From JAFDZV01 sp035549015 (GTDB taxonomy: Bacteria > Bacteroidota > Ignavibacteria > OLB7), in the NCBI GenBank assembly GCA_035549015.1, contig DASZRW010000085.1, forward strand, positions 22,614 through 86,613: a stretch of 64,000 nt of DNA. The letters are read 5' to 3'. How positions within the stretch are numbered: the first letter of the stretch is position 1; the number at the start of each line of letters is the position of its first letter. The notes under the pieces were generated by a model, which had not been told where the DNA came from, made no database searches, and saw only the letters and a list, made by a program, of their open reading frames with translations. This document shows positions 58,534 to 64,000 of this stretch, one piece after another. Made by a program: the position numbers and the translations under genes.

Positions 58534-60597
58534 ATGGCAACAACGATCCGTGGAACGTACGACATTGTCCGGCGCGTGCTCCCGGCAGCACTGATCGCCT
58601 GGGTCATCCTCGGTGGTAGGGCCATCAGAGCGCAGACCTTCAGCGATGGCACGTTCAACGATGCGGACTGGACTTCCACGGTACTGCCGTGCGTTACTCC
58701 CGGCTCCACCGTGGTAGCCGCGCAGGATACGAGAGAGGGCAACCCTCCCGGTTCCAGAACAACCATCCATCATTACCAGGGACCAAATCCCGGCATCCTT
58801 GTGGTGCACGTTCGCCGGGGGGCGTCCTACAATCCCTCCACGCAGGGAGGCATCGCAAGCCTGGACTACTCCTACGATCTCCGGCACTATACAGGGCCGG
58901 AGCAGTGGGCAGTTGGCTATTCGCCGCTCATCGTTCAGAACGGCACGTACTACCGCCTCAACACATGGGATGCCATCTATCCCGACGCGTGGCAGCCGTT
59001 CAGCGGCGCGGGACTTACTCCCGAGAGTTTCACCAACTTCTGCGGGACCGGGCCGGCGCATCCGGATTTTTCATGCGGCGGATCGCGCATCGATTTCGGA
59101 TATGCCACCGGCAACTCCAATCCTACGGCCGGCACCGGTTTCCAGGATCGCAGCAGCGGCATCGACAACTGGAATCTGACTCTGCATCCCGCGCAGTCCG
59201 CGTTGACGATCGCTGCCCGACCCGCCACGTCGATCTGCGCGGGCGACAGCGTCCGCATCACGGCCGGCGGCTGCGTCTCCTATCACTGGAGTCCGGCAAC
59301 GGGTTTGAGCTGTGTTGACTGTGCATCGCCCGTGGCCTCGCCCCCGGTGACGACAACGTATGTGGTGGATGCGATCGACGCCGCAGGCTGCTCCAGGCGC
59401 GACTCCCTGCACATCACCGTTGCCCCCGTCCGTGCGGCAACACGCAGGGATGTCGTGGTCTGCAGTGGCGGTCCCGTTGTGCTCCCGTGCGAAGCGGGGA
59501 GCAGTTACCGGTGGACACCGGCAACAGGCCTGGACTGCGATACGTGCCGCAATCCCGTTGTCCGGCAGGCCACGGACATGACCTATACCGTTGCGGTTGG
59601 AAATGGGAACTCGTGCTTCACGGTGGACACGATAGTTGTACGGGTGATGGCGCCTACCGCCACGTCGGTCTCCGGGAATGTCACGATATGCCGCGGCGAC
59701 AGTACGATGCTTGTCGCAACCGGCGGCGCGGCCTATCAGTGGAATCCGGCGTCCGGCCTGACGTGTGCGGACTGCCCGTCTCCGATCGCCGCTCCCGATA
59801 CCACCACACTGTACCACGTGCATGTCATTGCCTCCAACGGCTGCACCGCCGATGACTCCGTGCTCGTGGAAGTGAAGATGCCGACGGTGTTGACGGTACG
59901 CATTCCGCGGAGCCTGTTCGCGCGCCCCGGAACCGGTGTCCGCATGCCGGTGATTCTGGAAGGCCGGCCGCAGCCGGGAACCATTGCCGGGTTCGACTTC
60001 GGCGTGTCGTATGCGCCGGACGTTATCCGCGTGGACAGTCTCGTGCTTGCGGGTACACTCTGCGAGGGATGGGCCATCACCAATCTCGTGCACGATCGCG
60101 GGACCGGACATACCACCGCCCACCTGACGGCACCTCCCGGTGGATGGCTTGCCGGGGAGGGCACGCTGCTCGAGGTGGCGGCAACATCCTATGTCGGCTC
60201 GGCAGACACCTCCGAATTACCGGTGACGTTTGCACCCGGGGCAACGCCGTGCCAGACGTTCCGGACCGTTTCGGGCCATGTTCTTCTGGACTCGATCTGC
60301 GGCCTGCCGTATCGACTGATCGAGTGGATCAAGGGGACGTATTCGCTGGACGGGAATCATCCGAACCCGTTCAATCCCACAACGACGATCGCGTTCTCGC
60401 TGGGCCTGGACGGGGCGACAACGCTTTCGGTGTACAATGCCCTGGGGAGCCGTGTGGCAACGTTGATCGATGGGTACCTTGGCGCCGGAACATATGAGAC
60501 CGTGTGGGATGCATCGTCGCAGCCGTCGGGGGTGTATTACTACGAGCTCCGCTCCGGCACATGGAGCCGCCGTGCGAGCATGGTGCTGATGAAATAG
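58534..60597 (+). CDS. Type IX-secreted protein with three PKD-like repeats
   Basis: The 687-residue product has a signal peptide (LPAALIAWVILGGRAIRAQ), an N-terminal domain of unknown family, three repeats around SPATGLSCVDCASPV, TPATGLDCDTCRNPV and NPASGLTCADCPSPI (PKD-like or gliding-motility repeats, about residues 215-440), a cohesin-like beta domain near VTFAPGATPC and a type IX secretion C-terminal domain. The sorting region starts YSLDGNHPNPFNPTTTIAFS and ends SGVYYYELRSGTWSRRASMV. AGGA precedes the ATG at 58534. It would be exported by PorSS/T9SS and attached to or released from the cell surface. Confidence 0.9.
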   Translation: MATTIRGTYDIVRRVLPAALIAWVILGGRAIRAQTFSDGTFNDADWTSTVLPCVTPGSTVVAAQDTREGNPPGSRTTIHHYQGPNPGILVVHVRRGASYNPSTQGGIASLDYSYDLRHYTGPEQWAVGYSPLIVQNGTYYRLNTWDAIYPDAWQPFSGAGLTPESFTNFCGTGPAHPDFSCGGSRIDFGYATGNSNPTAGTGFQDRSSGIDNWNLTLHPAQSALTIAARPATSICAGDSVRITAGGCVSYHWSPATGLSCVDCASPVASPPVTTTYVVDAIDAAGCSRRDSLHITVAPVRAATRRDVVVCSGGPVVLPCEAGSSYRWTPATGLDCDTCRNPVVRQATDMTYTVAVGNGNSCFTVDTIVVRVMAPTATSVSGNVTICRGDSTMLVATGGAAYQWNPASGLTCADCPSPIAAPDTTTLYHVHVIASNGCTADDSVLVEVKMPTVLTVRIPRSLFARPGTGVRMPVILEGRPQPGTIAGFDFGVSYAPDVIRVDSLVLAGTLCEGWAITNLVHDRGTGHTTAHLTAPPGGWLAGEGTLLEVAATSYVGSADTSELPVTFAPGATPCQTFRTVSGHVLLDSICGLPYRLIEWIKGTYSLDGNHPNPFNPTTTIAFSLGLDGATTLSVYNALGSRVATLIDGYLGAGTYETVWDASSQPSGVYYYELRSGTWSRRASMVLMK

Positions 60598-60842
60598 CGG
60601 AGAGCAGCGGTCTGCATGCCGGGCGCGTATCGAGCGGCGCATAGCCGTTGGAATCGCTCCGGCCGGAACAATCCCCCGCGATTGCCGGGCATCCGGGGCG
60701 TGCCCGGTCGACAACACGTCCGGCCGGTGTCCGCGCTGATCACGATTCGGCACCGTGCATCGTACACTCCATGGCAGGAACGTTCCACGGCACGCAGGCT
60801 GCGGCAGTATGAGCGGACCGGAATGGTACCCATGCAGGGCCG
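60598..60842. other. Gap between the T9SS-secreted gene and the first cassette
   Basis: No gene or terminator was recognised. Confidence 0.4.
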
Positions 60843-60889
60843 GTACACCATGATGTACTTCCCGCCCCGGCACGAACTCCATACGTTAC
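60843..60889 (+). promoter_or_regulatory. Palindromic operator and promoter of cassette 1
   Basis: GTACACCATGATGTAC at 60843-60858 is a 16-bp near-palindrome (14 of 16 positions symmetric). Exactly 23 nt downstream is TACGTTAC (60882-60889), which fits the TA and TT of the -7 pattern. The same arrangement recurs in the four other cassettes. Confidence 0.7.
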
Positions 60890-60945
60890 CATCACAACCA
60901 CCTGACTTCCCCTCCCCGCATTTGCCTACCTGTTATCTATGCGCC

Positions 60946-60967
60946 CCGGGAGCACCCGGTGCTTTTT
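60946..60967 (+). terminator. Terminator-like hairpin in the leader of cassette 1
   Basis: CCGGG and CCCGG form a short 5-bp stem with loop AGCA, followed by TGCTTTTT. It lies between the promoter and the start codon and could act as an attenuator; the stem is short, so confidence is low. Confidence 0.35.
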
Positions 60968-61007
60968 CGGCGAGGCGGAGCCAGGATCAAACCATATGGA
61001 GGATGTG

Positions 61008-61442
61008 ATGAATTTTCGATGGACGTATCGTGCCAGCACCACGGCATTTATCATCACTGTGGCCGCGCTATTCCTTGTACCAACCGCAGGGAGGTCCCAG
61101 ATCATCGACTGCACCCACTGCGATCACTTCACGTTCGCCGTACGGGCAGATCTCAATTGCTCGGTCACGATCTGCTACGTGCCTGCTCCGGACGGCACCA
61201 CCATCTGCAAGACGGTGACTCCCGGCAGCAGCATCGCAATCCCATGCACCTCCTCTCTCGCATGGGTAAACACCTGTTCCGGAAGGTACTCGCTGATACC
61301 GGCGGCTGGTGTCACCCCATGCAGCCCGGTGCTCAAGTTTGCTGCCGGCTGCTGCGGACGCATCTGCAATGTGCCCAGCCAGGATGCGTGTTCCAGGATC
61401 GAAGTGCAGCCTGCGCCGTGCGATACGCCTGACTGCCCGTAG
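61008..61442 (+). CDS. Secreted 14-cysteine protein, cassette copy 1
   Basis: The 144-residue product has a signal peptide (TAFIITVAALFLVPTAGRSQ) and a mature chain of about 113 residues with 14 cysteines in conserved positions: DCTHCDHF, NCSVTICY, ICKTV, IPCTSS, NTCSG, PCSPV, GCCGRICN, ACSR, PCDTPDCP. GGAGG lies 6 nt before the ATG at 61008; alternative starts at 60939 and 60996 lack it. There is no known family. The protein is exported and should be held by seven disulfides. Its leader lacks the shared hairpin of the other copies. Confidence 0.88.
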   Translation: MNFRWTYRASTTAFIITVAALFLVPTAGRSQIIDCTHCDHFTFAVRADLNCSVTICYVPAPDGTTICKTVTPGSSIAIPCTSSLAWVNTCSGRYSLIPAAGVTPCSPVLKFAAGCCGRICNVPSQDACSRIEVQPAPCDTPDCP

Positions 61443-61468
61443 GAATCGGAAGAATGCAAACGATTGCC

Positions 61469-61498
61469 CCACGGCCGGAGCCCTTGCTGCGGCCGTGG
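61469..61498 (+). terminator. Terminator of cassette 1
   Basis: CCACGGCCG and CGGCCGTGG form a 9-bp stem with a 12-nt loop, 27 nt beyond the stop codon. Confidence 0.65.
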
Positions 61499-61559
61499 AG
61501 CGCTCCATGTGTACACACCCACCCCTTCTCCCGCATCACTCACGGAAGCCCCCCCTCCG

Positions 61560-61605
61560 GTACACCATGATGTACTCCCCACGCCTGCACGGCACCGGTA
61601 ACTTG
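61560..61605 (+). promoter_or_regulatory. Palindromic operator and promoter of cassette 2
   Basis: GTACACCATGATGTAC at 61560-61575 and, 23 nt downstream, TAACTTG at 61599-61605. Confidence 0.75.
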
Positions 61606-61623
61606 CGGCGCAAACCAACCAAC

Positions 61624-61680
61624 CTTCTCCGGAATTCGAACCGGCAGTCACCTCGTGACGGTGCCGCAATTCGGGAGGAG
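61624..61680 (+). ncRNA. Leader hairpin of cassette 2 pairing with a GGAGGAG Shine-Dalgarno
   Basis: The 5' arm CTTCTCC pairs with GGAGGAG, then one G-G mismatch, GAATT with AATTC, CGGCA with TGCCG and GTCAC with GTGAC around loop CTC. The sequence between -7 box and start codon is almost identical in copies 2 and 3 and diverged in copy 4, where the fold is kept by compensatory changes. Confidence 0.8.
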
Positions 61681-61688
61681 TGTCCGGC

Positions 61689-61727
61689 ATGAAGGTTGGT
61701 TCACATCATCAACAGGGGGATTCATGA
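61689..61727 (+). CDS. Leader micro-ORF overlapping the start codon of cassette 2
   Basis: A 12-codon frame (MKVGSHHQQGDS) starts 8 nt after the GGAGGAG that the leader hairpin pairs, and its TGA overlaps the ATG of the main gene (ATGA). The frame is not conserved past its start in copies 3 and 4, so it may act only in this copy or be incidental. Confidence 0.4.
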   Translation: MKVGSHHQQGDS

Positions 61728-62158
61728 TTACTCGATGTTCGCTTCCCGTGCGTGCAGCCGCCTTCATCATCGCATTGGCCGCGCTGTTCCTTGCGCCAAC
61801 AACCGGCAGTGCACAGGCAATCGACTGCGGCCGCTGCGACCACTTTACGTTCGCGGTCAGCGGCAGCCTCAACTGTTCGGTCACCATCTGCTACGTACCG
61901 GCTCCGATCGGCGATCCGCTCTGCCAGTCCGTAGCTCCAGGCGGCAGCGTCTCCATCCCGTGCTCCGTATCGCGCGTATGGGTCAATACCTGCTCCGGGC
62001 AATACTCCCTGATACCGGCAAACGCCGTTGGAACCTGCAGCCCTGTGCTCAAGTTTGCTGCCGGCTGCTGCGGACGCATCTGCAATGTGCCCAGCCAGGA
62101 TGCATGCTCCAGGATCGAGGCTCAGCCTGCGCCGTGCGATACGCCCGGCTGCCCGTAA
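61724..62158 (+). CDS. Secreted 14-cysteine protein, cassette copy 2
   Basis: The 144-residue product begins MITRCSLPVRAAAFIIALAA, a signal peptide cleaved near GSAQ, and carries the same 14 cysteines (DCGRCDHF, NCSVTICY, LCQSV, IPCSV, NTCSG, TCSPV, GCCGRICN, ACSR, PCDTPGCP). Its leader and 5' half match copy 3, but its 3' half (VLKFAAGCCGRICNVPSQDA) matches copy 1, so it looks like a recombinant of its neighbours. Start 61724 is supported by AGGGGG 4 nt upstream. Confidence 0.88.
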   Translation: MITRCSLPVRAAAFIIALAALFLAPTTGSAQAIDCGRCDHFTFAVSGSLNCSVTICYVPAPIGDPLCQSVAPGGSVSIPCSVSRVWVNTCSGQYSLIPANAVGTCSPVLKFAAGCCGRICNVPSQDACSRIEAQPAPCDTPGCP

Positions 62159-62184
62159 GAAGGGAAAGAACAGGAACGATGCCG

Positions 62185-62212
62185 CGCGGCCGGAGCCTCT
62201 GTTCCGGCCGCG
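62185..62212 (+). terminator. Terminator of cassette 2
   Basis: CGCGGCCGGA and TCCGGCCGCG form a 10-bp perfect stem with an 8-nt loop, 26 nt after the stop. Confidence 0.65.
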
Positions 62213-62279
62213 ACGTTCCCCCTCCGAAGCCACGATGGAATACCCGCCACCCCGCACCACGCATGGATGCTTCCCTCCG

Positions 62280-62325
62280 GTACACCATGATGTACTCCCC
62301 ACGCCTGCACGGCACCGGTAACTTG
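62280..62325 (+). promoter_or_regulatory. Palindromic operator and promoter of cassette 3
   Basis: GTACACCATGATGTAC at 62280-62295 and, 23 nt downstream, TAACTTG at 62319-62325. Confidence 0.75.
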
Positions 62326-62343
62326 CGGCGCAAACCAACCAGC

Positions 62344-62400
62344 CTTCTCCGGAATTCGAACCGGCAGTCACCTCGTGACGGTGCCGCAATTCGGGAGGAG
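62344..62400 (+). ncRNA. Leader hairpin of cassette 3
   Basis: Same sequence and fold as the leader of cassette 2, with arms CTTCTCC at 62344-62350 and GGAGGAG at 62394-62400. Confidence 0.75.
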
Positions 62401-62443
62401 TGTTCCGGCATGAAGGTTGGTTCACATCATCAAAGGGGGATTC

Positions 62444-62878
62444 ATGATTACTCGATGTTCGCTTCCCGTGCGCGCAGCCGCCTTCATCATCGCATTGGCC
62501 GCGCTGTTCCTTGCACCAACGGCCGGCAGTGCCCAGGTGATCGACTGCAGCCGCTGCGATCACTTCACCTTCGCCGTCAGCCCCAACCTCAACTGTTCGG
62601 TCACCATCTGCTACGTACCGGCTCCGATCGGCGATCCGCTCTGCCAATCAGTTGCTCCAGGACACAGCGTCTCCATCCCATGCTCCGTCTCCCGCCTGTG
62701 GGTGAACACCTGCTCCGGGCAGTACTCCCTGATACCGGCAAACGTGGCCGCAACGTGCAGCCCGAGCCTGAAGTTCGCGGATGGATGCTGCGGGCATATC
62801 TGCAACGGACCCAGCATCGATCTCTGCACGCGGCTCGAGGTTCTGCCGCTCCCCTGCGCCACGCCGGGCTGCCCGTGA
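62444..62878 (+). CDS. Secreted 14-cysteine protein, cassette copy 3
   Basis: The 144-residue product has the same signal peptide (MITRCSLPVRAAAFIIALAA) and the same 14 cysteines, with changes around them (SPNLNCSVTICY, KFADGCCGHICNGPSIDLCT, PCATPGCP). Its leader differs from that of copy 2 by only a few bases, but the 3' half is closer to copy 4. AGGGGG lies 4 nt before the ATG at 62444. Confidence 0.88.
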   Translation: MITRCSLPVRAAAFIIALAALFLAPTAGSAQVIDCSRCDHFTFAVSPNLNCSVTICYVPAPIGDPLCQSVAPGHSVSIPCSVSRLWVNTCSGQYSLIPANVAATCSPSLKFADGCCGHICNGPSIDLCTRLEVLPLPCATPGCP

Positions 62879-62938
62879 CATCACATGGCGGCGTTGATCC
62901 GCACGTGCGTAGAGTAAGAAGATGACGTTCGCGCCCCG

Positions 62939-62960
62939 GGCCGGAGTCCAATCTCCGGCC
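62939..62960 (+). terminator. Terminator of cassette 3
   Basis: GGCCGGAG and CTCCGGCC form an 8-bp stem with loop TCCAAT, 60 nt after the stop. Confidence 0.6.
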
Positions 62961-62961
62961 T

Positions 62962-63009
62962 CCCACTCCCATCCACCCCCGAAGGCCCACTCCCATCCAC
63001 CCCCGAAGA
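62962..63009. repeat. 24-bp tandem duplication
   Basis: CCCACTCCCATCCACCCCCG with four more bases (GAAGG to CCC) is present twice in direct succession, at 62962 and 62986. Confidence 0.7.
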
Positions 63010-63086
63010 CACGCTCACATCATCACCCGCTCGTGCTTCGATGCAATGCACATATATCGTTCAAAGGCGGAGGCAGCTCCCCTCAG

Positions 63087-63132
63087 GTACACCATGATGT
63101 ACTCCCCGCACAGCAAATGCACGGGTAACTTG
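63087..63132 (+). promoter_or_regulatory. Palindromic operator and promoter of cassette 4
   Basis: GTACACCATGATGTAC at 63087-63102 and, 23 nt downstream, TAACTTG at 63126-63132. Confidence 0.75.
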
Positions 63133-63149
63133 CCGCGAAACCAACCAGC

Positions 63150-63206
63150 CTTCTTCGGAATTCGAACCGGCAATCGCCTCGTGACGGTGCCGCAATTCGG
63201 AAGAAG
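63150..63206 (+). ncRNA. Leader hairpin of cassette 4 with compensatory changes
   Basis: The outer arms here are CTTCTTC and GAAGAAG, against CTTCTCC and GGAGGAG in copies 2 and 3. One C-G pair has become T-A (double change) and one T-G has become T-A, so the pairing is kept. Inner parts GAATT/AATTC and CGGCA/TGCCG are unchanged; the apical stem has an A-C mismatch and one G-T pair. Confidence 0.8.
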
Positions 63207-63250
63207 TGTTCCGGCATGAAGGTTGGCTCACATCATCAACAGGGGGATTC

Positions 63251-63682
63251 ATGGACACTCGATGTACGCTTCCGGTGCGCCTTGCTGCGCTTGTGCTTCT
63301 GCTCGCGGCTCTCGTTCTGGTTCCGGCCGCCGGCCATGCCCAGACGATCAACTGCAACACGTGCGACCACTTCACCTTCGCGGTCAGCCCCAACCTCCAC
63401 TGCTCGGTCACCATCTGCTACTCCCATTCGCAACTGGGGCCGGTGATCTGCGAGACCGTAAAGCCAGGCACGAGCATCACCATCACCTGCCCGATCTACC
63501 AGGCGTGGGTGAACACCTGCTCCGGCCGATACTTCCTGGTGCCTTCCGCAGCGGCCGATTGCACGCCGGACCTGAAGTTCGCCGCGGACTGCTGCGGGCA
63601 TATCTGCAACACGCCGAGCGCAGACCTCTGCAGCAGACTGGAGGCGCAGCCGGTACCGTGCGCAACGCCGGGCTGCCCATGA
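63251..63682 (+). CDS. Secreted 14-cysteine protein, cassette copy 4
   Basis: The 143-residue product has a signal peptide (MDTRCTLPVRLAALVLLLAA) and all 14 cysteines (NCNTCDHF, HCSVTICY, ICETV, ITCPI, NTCSG, DCTPD, DCCGHICN, LCSR, PCATPGCP), but is the most diverged. The sequence after CSVTICY differs (SHSQLGPV in place of VPAPIGDP). AGGGGG lies 4 nt upstream of the ATG at 63251. Confidence 0.87.
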   Translation: MDTRCTLPVRLAALVLLLAALVLVPAAGHAQTINCNTCDHFTFAVSPNLHCSVTICYSHSQLGPVICETVKPGTSITITCPIYQAWVNTCSGRYFLVPSAAADCTPDLKFAADCCGHICNTPSADLCSRLEAQPVPCATPGCP

Positions 63683-63727
63683 TACGAGCGCCACGGGCGC
63701 ATCCCGATCGAGAAGACGATGTTCCAT

Positions 63728-63757
63728 GTCGGGCCGGAGTTCCATCTCCGGCCCGAC
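63728..63757 (+). terminator. Terminator of cassette 4
   Basis: GTCGGGCCGGAG and CTCCGGCCCGAC form a perfect 12-bp stem with loop TTCCAT, 45 nt after the stop. Confidence 0.65.
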
Positions 63758-63910
63758 GCATTTCCATCCCGCCGCAGGAACAACGCAGCGGCGGCGGACA
63801 GGCCGTTGTATCCATGCCGTGCGGTCCTGCCCGCACATACGGTCCGGCTTGTTGCGGAGGAGGGAACGCCGCGGCTTCGGAACCCTCGCGACAACGAACG
63901 CAGCATGGCG

Positions 63911-63956
63911 GTACACCATGATGTACTCCCGCACGGCCATGCAGGCGGCTAACTTG
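63911..63956 (+). promoter_or_regulatory. Palindromic operator and promoter of a fifth cassette
   Basis: GTACACCATGATGTAC at 63911-63926 and, 23 nt downstream, TAACTTG at 63950-63956. The gene it should drive lies beyond the window. Confidence 0.7.
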
Positions 63957-64000
63957 CCGCCGATACCCTCCAATCCTCCCCGGAACAACAATGCCTCGCA

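Noticed and set aside
62410..63446. Longer frames starting at the leader ATG of copies 3 and 4
   Set aside because: They run through the signal-peptide gene in another frame because the micro-ORF stop was lost; the products are Arg-rich and not conserved between copies.

Overview
The window is about 60% G+C and reads as ordinary chromosome of a Bacteroidota/Chlorobiota-type (FCB group) bacterium, most probably close to Ignavibacteria or Kapabacteria. This placement is inference from several signs. There is a short primary sigma factor of the Bacteroidetes kind. Promoter -7 boxes fit TAnnTTTG. A type IX secretion C-terminal domain carries the NHPNPFNPTTTI signature. There is a 62-residue histone H1-like protein, an alternative complex III joined to a caa3 oxidase, and OmpA proteins with thrombospondin type 3 repeats. 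No rRNA, CRISPR array, prophage or insertion sequence was seen; one tRNA gene is present.

Layout. 1-8.2 kb: sucD (cut by the window edge), mrdA, purA, a STAS protein and secDF. 8.6-16.6 kb: pyk, two OmpA/TSP3 outer-membrane proteins, tmk, a lipoprotein and a PIN-domain toxin-antitoxin pair. 16.7-27.6 kb: rpoD, separate ADP-heptose kinase and adenylyltransferase genes, a 1,821-residue TamB, an acyltransferase-like protein and RlpA. 27.8-28.3 kb: a seven-unit array of palindromic intergenic repeats. 28.4-42.1 kb, minus strand: one 12-gene respiratory operon, actABCDEF, a membrane protein, sco and ctaCDEF, with a Bacteroidetes-type promoter at one end and a T-tract terminator at the other. 42.4-50.8 kb: an EF-G paralogue, two secreted proteins, uvrA and the histone-like gene. 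51-58.2 kb: a lipoprotein, a LytR_C protein, rsfS, an arginyl-tRNA synthetase homologue that has lost its catalytic core, a phosphoesterase, tRNA-Arg(UCU), a SUI1 factor and small membrane proteins. 58.5-60.6 kb: a type IX-secreted protein.

The most unusual part is 60.8 kb to the right edge. It is a tandem array of single-gene cassettes, four complete and a fifth running off the window. Each complete cassette encodes a secreted protein of 143-144 residues with 14 conserved cysteines. Every cassette has a 16-bp near-palindrome exactly 23 nt upstream of a -7-like box and most have a terminator hairpin. Three share a leader RNA that folds into a long hairpin pairing with a GGAGGAG Shine-Dalgarno sequence. 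Two base pairs of that stem change in a compensatory way between copies. One copy is a mosaic of its two neighbours. This looks like an actively duplicating, individually regulated family of exported disulfide-rich proteins of unknown function, and it is the best candidate here for an undescribed system. The second candidate is the core-deleted ArgRS paralogue at 53.1-54.4 kb, which lies 1.3 kb from a tRNA-Arg gene.

Many genes use GTG or TTG starts with good Shine-Dalgarno sequences. Terminators here are mostly long GC-rich stems without a clear U-tract.
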